A DNA stretch of 64,000 nucleotides from Halomonas maura (GCF_030409305.1 NZ_JAUFPQ010000020.1:1-64000), one strand, 5' to 3'. Shown: positions 25,624 to 34,529, counted from the stretch's first letter. Made by a program: numbers and translations. The notes: generated from the letters alone by a model not told the origin.

Positions 25624-26256
25624 TCAATCCGTGAACGCGTCCAGGGCGGCGAGCCGCCGCAGGTCCTCTGGGCGGTCAACATCCCATACCTCGGCCGGAC
25701 AGGCCAGTCGCCATCCCAACGCTCGTGCCCGTTGCCGGGTCTGGGCCATGACACGGTCCGTGCCCCAGGCGATGCCGCGAAACAGCCCGGGGTGGCTCTC
25801 GCGGATGCCGATCAGCGCGTAGCCGCCGTCCTCGGCGGGCAGGCAGACCGCCTCCGCCGTGTCCAGGGCCGCGTGGCATTGCCCCAGCAGCGCGGGGGTC
25901 AGCACCGGGCAGTCGCCGCCCACCAGCAGGCCGGGGCCGTGGATGGCCGCCAGGGCATGATGCATGCGCGCGCCCAGGTCGCCCGCGGGCTGGGGGGCCA
26001 GGCGGATGCCGTGGTCCTCGGCGAGCGCCAGGAACAGTGGGTGGGCAGGGTCCAGGGCCGTCCACAGGGTGATCCGCTCGGGGTGGGTCGCCGCCAGCGC
26101 CACGGCCAGGGTATGACGCAGCAGCCGGACATGCAGTGCCGCCGCGCCGGCCGCGCCCAGCACGGGAATCAGCCGCGTCTTGACGCGTCCAGGCAAGGGG
26201 GCCTTGGCGAGGATCGCCAACCGCGGGCCATCCGGCCGGAACTCAGCGGACATCAT
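25624..26256 (-). CDS. TIGR04282-type glycosyltransferase-like protein (DUF2064)
   Basis: Protein of about 210 aa with a nucleotide-transferase-like fold. Patches are LAILAKAPLPGRVKTRLIP, LLVGGDCPVLTP (metal-binding acidic residue) and LPAEDGGYALIG, the signature of the arsenosugar-type TIGR04282 family (cofactor-C-like). It pairs with a TIGR04283 glycosyltransferase immediately upstream (overlap about 14 bp), as often seen. An acceptor is unknown; the arsenic link is a family name and not evidence here. The ATG at 26256 is chosen over a longer frame from 26292. Confidence 0.83.
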   Translation of the reverse strand: MMSAEFRPDGPRLAILAKAPLPGRVKTRLIPVLGAAGAAALHVRLLRHTLAVALAATHPERITLWTALDPAHPLFLALAEDHGIRLAPQPAGDLGARMHHALAAIHGPGLLVGGDCPVLTPALLGQCHAALDTAEAVCLPAEDGGYALIGIRESHPGLFRGIAWGTDRVMAQTRQRARALGWRLACPAEVWDVDRPEDLRRLAALDAFTD

Positions 26257-26947
26257 GGTAGTGCCTGGCCAGTTGTGCGGGAGGAGTGCCACGCCAGTAG
26301 CGGTAGCGCAGCCACCACATCAGCAGCATGGTCCGCCAGGCGCCGCGGCGCTCCCAGCGTCGCCCGTCGCTGACCACCGGGTCCGGCAGGCAGGCCGGGT
26401 GCGACAGGCGCTTGAGGCGCCGGGACATCTCGATATCCTCCATCAGTGGCTGATCGGGAAAGCCGCCCACGGCGTCGAAGGCCTCGCGGGTCATGAACAG
26501 TGCCTGGTCGCCGGTGGCGATGCCGGTGAGCCGCGAGCGCAGGCTCATGGCCCGGGCGATCACCGGCAGCAGCGGGTGGCGCCCGGCCAGGCGGATGTCG
26601 AAATGGCCCCAGTGGTGGGCACCGGCCAGGGCGGCGGCGATGCGCCGGTCGGCGTCGGGGGGCAGGCGCGTGTCGGCATGCAGGAACAGCAGCCGGCGGG
26701 CCCCGGCCAGCCGGGCCCCGGCGTTCATCTGGCGGGCCCGGCCGGACGCGGCGACGACGACCCGGGTGGCCAGGGGCTCGGCCAGCTCGGCGGTGTGGTC
26801 CCGGCTGCCGCCGTCGACCACGATCAGCTCGGCGCCGCGTTGGCGATACACGCGCAGCGCGTCGAGGGTCGCCGTGATCGTGCCGGCCTCGTCAAGCGTC
26901 GGCACGATGATGGTCAGGGGCGGGGGGGCAGCGTGTGGGTCGTGCAC
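26243..26947 (-). CDS. TIGR04283-type family 2 glycosyltransferase
   Basis: GT-A fold enzyme of 234 aa. LTIIVPTLDEAGTI begins the nucleotide-binding domain, IVVDGGSRDHT holds the first acidic site, LLFLHADTRLP the DxD-like metal site, and FPDQPLMEDIEMSRRLKR the acceptor-side motif. A GTG start at 26947 with AGGA upstream is chosen, because the longer frame to 27046 would run into an intergenic repeat. Coupled to the TIGR04282 gene; both may build a small surface or lipid-linked glycan. Confidence 0.82.
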   Translation of the reverse strand: MHDPHAAPPPLTIIVPTLDEAGTITATLDALRVYRQRGAELIVVDGGSRDHTAELAEPLATRVVVAASGRARQMNAGARLAGARRLLFLHADTRLPPDADRRIAAALAGAHHWGHFDIRLAGRHPLLPVIARAMSLRSRLTGIATGDQALFMTREAFDAVGGFPDQPLMEDIEMSRRLKRLSHPACLPDPVVSDGRRWERRGAWRTMLLMWWLRYRYWRGTPPAQLARHYHDVR

Positions 26948-27006
26948 GGTCGGTGTCCTGGCGACGTCGAAGGCAAGCCACTTGGTCGGCGAGCCTGTGC
27001 CTAAGG

Positions 27007-27141
27007 TTTGTCTGAAAAGTCGACGAGCGATGGCCAAACAAGGCAAAAACCGGAGAAAAGACGGAGTTTACGCGGTGTAAATGAGTACTTTGATCCGATT
27101 TTTAACGCCGGATGGGCGAGCGCAGGCAGTTTTCAGACAAA
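27007..27141 (+). repeat. Palindromic intergenic repeat, copy B (MITE-like)
   Basis: A 135-bp element bounded by perfect 12-bp inverted repeats: TTTGTCTGAAAA at 27007-27018 and TTTTCAGACAAA at 27130-27141. The centre (27063-27085) is GGAGTTTACG, four bases, GTAAATGAG, the same core as copy A at 18696-18718 on the other strand. It is AT-richer than its surroundings and non-coding. It lies between divergent operons and may also form a long hairpin in RNA. Confidence 0.72.
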
Positions 27142-27239
27142 GCGTAGCTTACCGCGACCTCGCGCCCGTGTAAGTCCCGGCGCGGATTAGCGACGAACCC
27201 CAGAGAGACGATGAGTGATTCGCCGAGGGGAGGACCGCG

Positions 27240-28289
27240 ATGATGGCACGCGCCTTGTCGACCCTGATCCTGGGCCTGTCGCTGTTCCTGGCCGGGTCGG
27301 CGGCCGCGTGGGCGGCGGCACCGCCGACGCTCCCCCGGCCCGAGGTGCCGCTGGCGCATTCCCTGGAGGCCTTTCGTCAGGCGGTGCGCTCCGGTGGGCC
27401 GGGCAAGGACGGCATTCCCGCCATCGACCGGCCGCGCTTCGAGACGCTCGCCGAGGCCGATGGCTGGCTGGCGCCGGGCGATCGGGTGATCGGCCTCTAT
27501 CGCGACGGCGAGGCCCGGGCCTATCCCCAGCGCATCCTGGTCTGGCACGAGATCGTCAACGACGCGGTGGCCGGCGAGTCGCTCGCCATCACCTACTGCC
27601 CGCTGACCGGCTCGGCGCTGGGCTTCCGGCGAGGCGACGGCACCTTCGGCGTCTCCGGGCGCCTGCTCAACAGCAACCTGGTGATGTACGACCGGGCCAC
27701 CGACAGCGAGTGGCCCCAGCTGCTGGGCGTGGCCATCGACGGCTCCCTGGCCGGCCGGGGGCTGGTCCCCGAGCGGCTGGTGTGGACCACCTGGGGGGCC
27801 TGGAAGGCCCGTTATCCCGCGACCCGGGTGCTGAGCCGCGACACCGGCTACGTGCGCAACTATCGCCGCGACCCCTACGGCGACTACAACCCCTTGGCCG
27901 GCTACTACCGGCCCGAGAGTCGCCGCCTCTTCCCGGTGATGGCCGAGGATCGCCGCCTGCCGCCCAAGGCCATGGTGCTGGCCTTCCGCGAGGCCGGGGG
28001 CGCCGCCGCCGTCAGCCTGCCGGCGCTGCGCCGGGCCGGCATCCTGCGCTTGACCCTCGGGGAGCGCGGCTATGTGGTCATCCATGATCCCGAGCTGGAT
28101 ACCGGCTGGGTCTATCGCCATCCCGAGGAGCGGGACATCGACCCCGCGGCGCTGCGCTTCGGTCCCGGAGGCGTGAGCGGGGCGGGGATCGCGGCGCTCG
28201 AGCCGGTGAACGCCTTCCAGGTCATGTGGTTCGCCTGGGCCGGCTTCCACCCCGACAGCCTGCTGGTCGGCGAAGGCGGGGCACCGTGA
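27240..28289 (+). CDS. DUF3179 family exported protein
   Basis: Protein of 349 aa with a signal peptide (residues 1-26, LSLFLAGSAAAWAAA). The mature part has the DUF3179 pattern: GDRVIGLYRDGEARAYPQR, EIVNDAVAG, then ITYCPLTGSAL with the conserved Cys, and SNLVMYDRATDSEWPQ. The function is unknown. ATG codons occur in tandem at 27240 and 27243 behind GGGGAGG. It overlaps the next gene by GTGA, starting a three-gene operon. Confidence 0.87.
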   Translation: MMARALSTLILGLSLFLAGSAAAWAAAPPTLPRPEVPLAHSLEAFRQAVRSGGPGKDGIPAIDRPRFETLAEADGWLAPGDRVIGLYRDGEARAYPQRILVWHEIVNDAVAGESLAITYCPLTGSALGFRRGDGTFGVSGRLLNSNLVMYDRATDSEWPQLLGVAIDGSLAGRGLVPERLVWTTWGAWKARYPATRVLSRDTGYVRNYRRDPYGDYNPLAGYYRPESRRLFPVMAEDRRLPPKAMVLAFREAGGAAAVSLPALRRAGILRLTLGERGYVVIHDPELDTGWVYRHPEERDIDPAALRFGPGGVSGAGIAALEPVNAFQVMWFAWAGFHPDSLLVGEGGAP

Positions 28290-28858
28290 GCGCCCTGGCC
28301 CGGCTGCTCGCGGCGCTGTTATCGCGGCCCGTCACCCTCGCCATGATGGCCGCGACGACCCTGGGCTATGCGCTGCTCTTCCTGTGGCTGTCCGGCGATA
28401 TCGCCGGCGGCGGTCGGGGCGGCGTGCAGCTGTCCCTCACCGCCTGGCAGCGGATGTTCGAGTCTCGTGGGCCGCTGCGCTTCGAGCCGGTGGGGCTGGT
28501 CGAGCTGGGCCCCTGGGTGTGGACCCTCAGCCCCCTCGACACCCTGATCGCCCTGGGGCTCGGCCTGCTGCTGGGCGGTAACCTGGCCGGGCTGTGGCTG
28601 GCCCGCCGGGAACCGGCCGCCTGCCCGAGGCGGGCGCCTCGCGTCGCCGGGCTGGCGGCCCTGCCGGCGTTGCTGGCCGGCGGGGCCTGCTGTGCCCCGC
28701 TGGTGGTGGTCTGGCTGGGGCTGCCGATCGCCGGCGGCCTGGCGGTCCTGGCCCCCTGGCTGATTCCGCTGGCCTACCTGGCCCTGGTGCTGGGACTGGT
28801 CCGCCTGGCGGCCGGGCGCGAGCAGCAGCGGCAGGCGGGCCGGGGAGGGGGGCGATGA
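28286..28858 (+). CDS. Unrecognised membrane protein
   Basis: Protein of 190 aa from a GTG start that overlaps the DUF3179 stop. About four hydrophobic segments are visible (residues ~17-38, ~85-105, ~120-145, ~150-175). A Cys-Cys pair sits in GGACCAPLVVVWLGLPIAGG within the third segment, which could bind metal or serve redox chemistry. No family is recognised. Coupled by overlap with both neighbours, so it probably works with the DUF3179 protein and the papain-like protein. Confidence 0.65.
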   Translation: MSALARLLAALLSRPVTLAMMAATTLGYALLFLWLSGDIAGGGRGGVQLSLTAWQRMFESRGPLRFEPVGLVELGPWVWTLSPLDTLIALGLGLLLGGNLAGLWLARREPAACPRRAPRVAGLAALPALLAGGACCAPLVVVWLGLPIAGGLAVLAPWLIPLAYLALVLGLVRLAAGREQQRQAGRGGGR

Positions 28859-29619
28859 CGACCTGGCGGGAGCGGTGCGGCTATTGGCTGGGCTGCTGGC
28901 TGTCCTGCCCGCGGCCCTGGCACCGCACGGTGGCCCCCTACGACGAGGACGTGCGCGGCTGCCTGCGCCCCGGCGATGTGCTGCTGGTCGAGGGCTCGTC
29001 GCGGTTGAGCACGGTCATCAAGTACCTGACCCAGTCCTCCTGGTCCCACGCCGCCCTCTACGTGGGCGAGCACCAGGCTCGGCGCCTCGGCATCGCGCCC
29101 GGCCAGGGGTTCATCGAGGCCGACCTGGCCGAGGGGGTGCGCCTGGTGGGCTTCGACGCCTATCGGGGCCACACCCTGCGCATCTGTCGGCCGGTGGGCC
29201 TGTCGGCGGCGGAGATCGAGCGGCTGATCGACTTCGCCCACGCCCGGGTGGGCCATCGCTATGACCTGCGCAATATCGTCGACCTGGCCCGCTACCTGAT
29301 GCCCCTGCCGCCGGTACCGGTCGCCTGGCGGCGCAGCCTGCTGGCGCTCGGCAGCGGCGACCCGACCCGGGCCATCTGCTCCACCCTGCTCGCCGAGGCC
29401 TTCCAGTCGGTGCACTATCCCATCCTGCCGATTCGCGTCGCCGGCCATCGTCGGCTGTTCCGGCGGCGACACTACACCCTGTTCACGCCCCGGGACTTCG
29501 ATATCTCGCCCTTCTTCGCTGTCGTCAAGCCACGCCTGGTGGGTGGCTTCAGCCCCCGCGAGCTGCGCTGGCTGGAGGATCTGCCCGCGCCGCGCGTCCC
29601 GGCATGGCCCGCGCCCTAG
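28855..29619 (+). CDS. YiiX/YebB-like permuted papain-fold protein
   Basis: Protein of 254 aa with the NlpC/P60-related permuted papain pattern. The first half has LRPGDVLLVEG and SSWSHAALYVGE (catalytic His after the Ser-Trp-Ser). The second half has RAICSTLLAEAFQ, supplying the Cys. Such proteins are amidases or lipid-modifying hydrolases. Its ATG overlaps the preceding stop, making it the third gene of this operon. Its stop and that of the ABC ATPase on the other strand share the palindrome CTAG at 29616-29619. Confidence 0.78.
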   Translation: MTTWRERCGYWLGCWLSCPRPWHRTVAPYDEDVRGCLRPGDVLLVEGSSRLSTVIKYLTQSSWSHAALYVGEHQARRLGIAPGQGFIEADLAEGVRLVGFDAYRGHTLRICRPVGLSAAEIERLIDFAHARVGHRYDLRNIVDLARYLMPLPPVPVAWRRSLLALGSGDPTRAICSTLLAEAFQSVHYPILPIRVAGHRRLFRRRHYTLFTPRDFDISPFFAVVKPRLVGGFSPRELRWLEDLPAPRVPAWPAP

Positions 29620-30272
29620 GCGAGCTCGATCACCCGCCCCCCGGCCGCCTCGGCATCGTCGCGGTCGTGAGTCACCATCAGGGTCGGCAGGCCCCGGGCG
29701 CGGATGCGCGCGAACACCAGGCGGCGCATCTCGTCGCGCAGCGCGGCATCGAGCTTGGAGAAGGGCTCGTCGAGCAGCATGGCGCGGGGCTCGGCCAGCA
29801 GCACGCGCATCAGCGCGACCCGGGCGCGCTGCCCGCCGGACAGGGTCGCCGGGTCGCGGTCGGCGAAGCCGGCCAGCCCGATGTCCGCCAGGGCCGCCTC
29901 GACGGCCTGCCGGCGCCGCCGGCGGCCGCCGTCGGCGGGCATGCCGAAGGCCAGGTTGCCGCCCACGCTGAGGTGGGGAAACAGCAGCGGATCCTGGAAG
30001 AGCAGTCCCAGCCGCCGGCGCTCCGGGGGATGACGGCTCAGGTCGTCGTCGCCGAGCCGGATCCGCCCGGTGGCGGTGAACACCGGGGCCAGGAAGCCGG
30101 CGACCTGGGCCAGCAGGGTCGACTTGCCGACCCCGGAGGGGCCCATCAGGGTCAGCACCTCACCCGGCGGGATCCGGGCATCCACGGCGACCAGGGGCTG
30201 CTCGCCGTGGTGGATGACCACCCGCTCCAGGATCAGCGGGGAGGGGGCGGTCGGGGGCGTGGTCTGGGTCAT
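29616..30272 (-). CDS. ynjD: ABC transporter ATP-binding protein, YnjD-type
   Basis: Protein of 218 aa with a full ABC set: Walker A GPSGVGKST near residue 44, Q-loop FQDPLLFPHLS, signature LSGGQRARVALMR, Walker B AMLLDEPFSKLD and the switch His in VTHDRDD. It energises the YnjC-type permease, to which it is coupled by an ATGA overlap. The start MTQTTPP follows from that overlap; the longer open frame upstream is a shadow of the permease. YnjBCD in E. coli is a poorly defined, possibly thiamine-related importer. Confidence 0.87.
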   Translation of the reverse strand: MTQTTPPTAPSPLILERVVIHHGEQPLVAVDARIPPGEVLTLMGPSGVGKSTLLAQVAGFLAPVFTATGRIRLGDDDLSRHPPERRRLGLLFQDPLLFPHLSVGGNLAFGMPADGGRRRRRQAVEAALADIGLAGFADRDPATLSGGQRARVALMRVLLAEPRAMLLDEPFSKLDAALRDEMRRLVFARIRARGLPTLMVTHDRDDAEAAGGRVIELA

Positions 30273-31969
30273 GGCAGTAGCTGGCGTCGATGGCGAAACA
30301 GGAAGCGGGGCAGGCCGAGGGCCAGCGCGAAGCCCAGGGCCGGCAGGGCGAGCTGGCCCAGCGCGTAGACCGCCGTCAGGCGACGGTCGCCGCCGCTGGC
30401 CAGGCTCACCGCCTCGGTGGTCAGGGTGGCCAGCCGGCCGGCGCCGAGCAGCACGGTCGGCAGGTACTGGCCGACGCTGACCGCGAAGCCCACCGCGGCG
30501 GCCACGGCGATCGGCCCGGCCAGCATGGGCAGCCGGACCCGCCGAAAGGTGGCGGCCCGGGACGCGCCCAGGGCGGCGGCGACCTGGCCCCAGCGGGGGT
30601 CGAGCCGCCGGTAGCTCTCGGCCAGCGAGAGGAACACATAGGGCAGCACGAAGAGACTGTGGCCGAGGGTCACCGCCAGCCAGCCGGCGGCCAGGCCGAG
30701 CTGGGCCTGGAGCTGGACCAGGCCGTAGAGGAAGGCCACCGGGGGCACCAGCAGCGGCAGGTAGAGGATCAGCTGGGCCCCGGGCCGCAGCGGCCGCCGG
30801 CGCAGGGTCTCGGCCTCCAGGCAGCCGACCACCAGCACCACCGACAGGGCGGTGGCACCGAGGCCGATGGAGGCGGTATGGCGCAGCGGCTCCAGGGCCG
30901 TGTCGGCGGCCTCCCGCCAGGTGCGCAGCGTCATCGGCGAGGGCCAGGCGGCGGGAAAGGGCCAGTAGGCGGCCAGCGACCAGAGGATCAGCCCGGCCAG
31001 GCTGGCCGCCAGCAGGCCGATGGCCAGCCAGGTCAGGCCGGCGCCGAGCACCCGGCCGGTGGCCTCGCCGCGTCGCCGGCCGCCATCGATCAGCCAGCCG
31101 GCTGCCAGTCGGCGCACCAGGCGCTCGGCGCCCCACCAGGCGAGCAGGGCCAGGGCGGTGGCGGCGAGCTGCAGCAGGGCCCCGGCCGAGGCCAGGAAGC
31201 GCAGCGACAGGTCGGGGTCGCCGAGCCAGCGGACCACCGCCACGGCCAGGGTCGGCGGCGTCGAGGGGCCCAGGATCAGCGCCACCTCGACGGTGGACGA
31301 GGCGAAGGCGATGACTGCGTAAACCGGCAGGCGGATCAGCGGGTAGAGCCCCGGCAGCACGGCCTTGGCGAAGGCGCTGACCGGGCCGTAGCCCAGCGAG
31401 CGCGCCACCATCAGGCGTTCCCGGGCCTGGCACTGGGGCAGGGCGGCCAGGCTCATCAGCAGCAGGAAGGGGACCTCCTTGAGCACCAGGCCGGCGATCA
31501 GCGCCACCCCCCCCGGGTCGCCGGGGAAGAGGAAGTCCGGCGGCTGGGTCCAGCCGGTCAGCCACGGCGAGAGCAGGCGGCTGGCGAGCCCCGAGGGGGC
31601 CAGCAGGAAGGCCAGGCCGATGGCGGCGGCGGCGTGGGGCACCGCCAGCAGCGGCGAGAGCAGGCGCCTGACCACCCGGAACAGCGGCGTCTCGAGGAAG
31701 GCCGCCAGGAACAGCACCACGATGGCCAGCGCCAGCAGGGTGCTGGCGAGCCCGGTGACCAGGCTCAGGCGCAGCATGTCGGCGAGCCCCGGCGCCTGCC
31801 ACAGCGCCTGCCAGTGGGCCAGCGTCCCGCTGCGCCCGCCCAGCGCCGGCAGCCAGCCGAAGGCCGGCGCCACGACGCCCACCAGGCCCGCGGTCACGGG
31901 CAGCACCAGCAGCAGGATGGTCAGGCGGGGCAGCAGGCGAATCGCCAGGGTGAAGCCCGACATCAGCAT
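30269..31969 (-). CDS. ynjC: ABC transporter permease, YnjC-type (fused two-domain)
   Basis: Inner-membrane protein of 566 aa with about twelve hydrophobic segments in two homologous halves. Each half carries the EAA-like loop where the ATPase docks (about residues 188-205 and 470-490, for example AAALGASRAATFRRVRLP). Both halves of the channel in one chain, like thiamine and iron permeases of this group, means one subunit suffices. It lies 12 bp after the binding-protein stop. Confidence 0.87.
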   Translation of the reverse strand: MLMSGFTLAIRLLPRLTILLLVLPVTAGLVGVVAPAFGWLPALGGRSGTLAHWQALWQAPGLADMLRLSLVTGLASTLLALAIVVLFLAAFLETPLFRVVRRLLSPLLAVPHAAAAIGLAFLLAPSGLASRLLSPWLTGWTQPPDFLFPGDPGGVALIAGLVLKEVPFLLLMSLAALPQCQARERLMVARSLGYGPVSAFAKAVLPGLYPLIRLPVYAVIAFASSTVEVALILGPSTPPTLAVAVVRWLGDPDLSLRFLASAGALLQLAATALALLAWWGAERLVRRLAAGWLIDGGRRRGEATGRVLGAGLTWLAIGLLAASLAGLILWSLAAYWPFPAAWPSPMTLRTWREAADTALEPLRHTASIGLGATALSVVLVVGCLEAETLRRRPLRPGAQLILYLPLLVPPVAFLYGLVQLQAQLGLAAGWLAVTLGHSLFVLPYVFLSLAESYRRLDPRWGQVAAALGASRAATFRRVRLPMLAGPIAVAAAVGFAVSVGQYLPTVLLGAGRLATLTTEAVSLASGGDRRLTAVYALGQLALPALGFALALGLPRFLFRHRRQLLP

Positions 31970-31981
31970 CCCACCCGAGCG

Positions 31982-33217
31982 TCAGCCCTTGGCATAGCGG
32001 GCGATCCAGGCCGCCTCCAGGGCCTCCATCCAACTGGGGTGGGGCTCGGGCAGGAGTTTCTCCAGGGCCTCCGGCGGCAGGCGTGCCGGGTTGGCGTCGC
32101 CGCGGTCGAAGGCCTCGCGCTGCTCGGCACTCAGGCGGTCCATATCGAGCACGGTGGGATCGCCCCAGACCGCGATGTCCTGCTTGCGGGCCTGGGCCTC
32201 GGGGGACAGCAGGAAGTTGGCCAGCACCATGGCCCCGGCCTTGCGCCGGGCATTGAAGGGGATCGCCACGAAGTGGACGTTGCCCAGGGTGCCGCCGTCC
32301 AGCACGTAGCTGCGGGTGCCGGGGGGCAGCTGGTGGTCGGCCACCGCCGCGGCGGGCTCGGCGGGATTGAAGGTGAAGGCCAGCGACAGTTCGCCGTCGC
32401 CCATCAGCTGCTTGAGCTCGGGCCCGCTGGCGGGGAAGTGGCGGCCCTGGCGCCACAGGTGCGGGTGCAGGGCATCCAGGTAGTCCCACAGCGGGGCGGT
32501 CACGGTTGCCACCTCGTGGTCACTCGCCGGCTCGGCCAGCACCGTCGGGTCTTCGACCAGCTCGAGCAGCGCCTGCTTGAGGAAGGTGCTGCCCAGGAAG
32601 TCCGGGACCAGGGGGTAGGTGAAGCGGCCGGGGTGGGCCTTCGCCCAGTCGAGCAGGGCCCGCATGTCGCGCGGCGGCGCCTCGACGCGTTCGGCATCGT
32701 AGTAGAAGGTCAACTGAGCCTTGCCCCAGGGGGCTTCGAAGCCCTCGGTGGGCAGGGTGAAATCGGTGCGCATCTCGGGATTGTCGTCCGGCGCGGTCAG
32801 TGCGAAGTGGGGCAACCGCTGGGCGAAGGGACCGAACAGCAGGCCGTTGCGCTGCATGGCGGCGAAGTTCTCGCCGTTGATCCACACCAGGTCGATGGCG
32901 CCGTCGTCGACGTTGCCCGCCGATTTCTCGGCGATGACCCGGGAGACCGCCGCCGCGGTGTCGTCGAGCTTGACGTGCACCACCTCCACGCCGTGGCGCT
33001 CGGCCATCCGCTCGGCCACCCAGCCGATATAGCGGTTGACGGCGGCATCGCCCCCCCAGGCGTTCCAGTAGACGGTCTGTCCCCGGGCCTGGGTCTCGAT
33101 GGCGTCCCAGTCCTCGGGCAGGCTCGTCTCGGCGGTCGCCGCCGCGGGAAACGAGAGGGCCAGCGGTATCGCCAGCAGCAGGGGGAGCGCGCGTCGGGCC
33201 AGATCGCTTGGGGTCAT
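31982..33217 (-). CDS. ynjB: ABC transporter substrate-binding protein, YnjB-type
   Basis: Periplasmic protein of 411 aa with a signal peptide (LPLLLAIPLALSFPAAATA, about 11-29). The mature part begins with QTVYWNAWGGDAAVNRY and continues through DLVWINGENFAAM and WGKAQLTFYYDAE, fitting the YnjB-type spermidine/thiamine-like binding fold. It is coupled to the kinase upstream by ATGA. The substrate is unknown; thiamine or a related cation is suggested by the family and the kinase. Confidence 0.85.
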   Translation of the reverse strand: MTPSDLARRALPLLLAIPLALSFPAAATAETSLPEDWDAIETQARGQTVYWNAWGGDAAVNRYIGWVAERMAERHGVEVVHVKLDDTAAAVSRVIAEKSAGNVDDGAIDLVWINGENFAAMQRNGLLFGPFAQRLPHFALTAPDDNPEMRTDFTLPTEGFEAPWGKAQLTFYYDAERVEAPPRDMRALLDWAKAHPGRFTYPLVPDFLGSTFLKQALLELVEDPTVLAEPASDHEVATVTAPLWDYLDALHPHLWRQGRHFPASGPELKQLMGDGELSLAFTFNPAEPAAAVADHQLPPGTRSYVLDGGTLGNVHFVAIPFNARRKAGAMVLANFLLSPEAQARKQDIAVWGDPTVLDMDRLSAEQREAFDRGDANPARLPPEALEKLLPEPHPSWMEALEAAWIARYAKG

Positions 33218-34341
33218 CGCGGTGATCCTGTGCAGTGGGGAGAGCGGGGGAAACGCGCCGCCAGGGCCTCGAGTTCGTCGCGGCCGCGCCGCAGCGTGGC
33301 CGGTGCCAGGTAGTGATCGACCCGGTCGCGCACGTGGCTGACCAGGGCGTCCTCGCTGAGCGCGGCGGACCAGTCCTCGCCGTCCCCGGCGTGACGGGGC
33401 CGACGCCCCTGGGCGACGCGCCACTTGGCACACCAGGTCAGTGACCACAGCCACATGGCACGGCGACAGGCCAGCAGGGCGTGCGGGGAATGCGTGGCGG
33501 CGGCCGGGCCCATGGCCTCGCGCCAGTGGGCATGGAAGTCGGCGAGCTGGTCGAGGCTCAATACCGCCTGGCTGGCGAGGTCCCAGGTGGTGGAGGTGTA
33601 GAGGCTGGCATGGGCCAGGTCGAAGCCCGGCAGGCCATAGCGGCACTTCTCCAGGTCGACCAGCACCGCGCGGCCGCCGGCCTCGACCAGGAAATTGCCC
33701 GGGTGGGCATCGAAGCTGATCAGCCTCGCCATGCGCGCGTCCCCCGGCAGCCGCTCGGGGAGCGCGGCGAGCTGGGCCTCGATCAGCCGGCGCGCCTCGG
33801 TCCCGAGCCCCGCCTCGGGCAGGGCGGCGGCCTGGCCGAGCACTTCCTCGCGCATCGCCCGCCAGGGAGCGTCGGGTGCCTGCAGGGGGGCACGCTCCGT
33901 CGCCGGCGGGCAGGGCAGCCGATGCAGGCCGGCCAGGCTGCGCGCGATGGCCGGCAGGTCCTCGGGGAGTCGCGCCGGGCGACCGTCGATGGCCTCGACC
34001 AGCAGGGCGCCGCGGGGCAGGTCCTCGTCCGGCGGCAGGCGGCCGTGCAGGGTCGGGGCATGGCCGCCGGCGGCGGCCCGCGCGAAGCAGGCCGCCTGGT
34101 AGGCCAGGTTATCCCGGGCCGGCAGGCCCATCTGGCTCTGCTTGGGGATACGCGCCACCCGGTCGCCGTCGCGCCGGTGAAGCCAGACATGCCAGTGGGC
34201 GAGGCCGGTATCGGCCATCGTCGTGAGATCCTGGATCGCCTCGAGCTCGCCGGCCCGCGCCAGGGCGCGGGTCAGGCGAGCCAACAGGGTATCCGCGTCG
34301 CGGCGATCCGTGTCGGCCGGGGGGGACGACGTCTCGGGCAT
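33214..34341 (-). CDS. APH-fold small-molecule kinase
   Basis: Protein of 375 aa with the aminoglycoside/choline kinase fold. The catalytic loop reads LISFDAHPGNFLVEAGG (Asp, then Asn for metal) and the metal motif is VLVDLEKCRYG. The N-terminal lobe contains AHWHVWLHRRDGDRVARIP. The start MPETSS at 34341 has a CAGGAG site; a longer frame is not supported. It is the first gene of a coupled operon with ynjBCD, so it may phosphorylate the imported molecule. Thiamine, choline or a sugar are candidates. Confidence 0.72.
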   Translation of the reverse strand: MPETSSPPADTDRRDADTLLARLTRALARAGELEAIQDLTTMADTGLAHWHVWLHRRDGDRVARIPKQSQMGLPARDNLAYQAACFARAAAGGHAPTLHGRLPPDEDLPRGALLVEAIDGRPARLPEDLPAIARSLAGLHRLPCPPATERAPLQAPDAPWRAMREEVLGQAAALPEAGLGTEARRLIEAQLAALPERLPGDARMARLISFDAHPGNFLVEAGGRAVLVDLEKCRYGLPGFDLAHASLYTSTTWDLASQAVLSLDQLADFHAHWREAMGPAAATHSPHALLACRRAMWLWSLTWCAKWRVAQGRRPRHAGDGEDWSAALSEDALVSHVRDRVDHYLAPATLRRGRDELEALAARFPRSPHCTGSPR

Positions 34342-34529
34342 CGGGGCTCCTGTGGTGGGTAGCGTGCCGACACTCGGTCGCATGCGGCACGCTTTCCTTA
34401 CAACGGCGGGCGGCAAGACCGCGTCCTCGTGTCTCAGCATAGCCGCCGGCGCCCGTTGGCCGGGCGCTCGCCGTCAACGCCGTAGCCTGTCGGCCCGCCG
34501 CCTCGATCGCCAGTCGCGGCACGCTAAAG

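Noticed and set aside
26948..27046. N-terminal extension of the TIGR04283 glycosyltransferase
   Set aside because: The extension enters the 27007-27141 repeat and lacks family pattern; the GTG at 26947 fits the family start.
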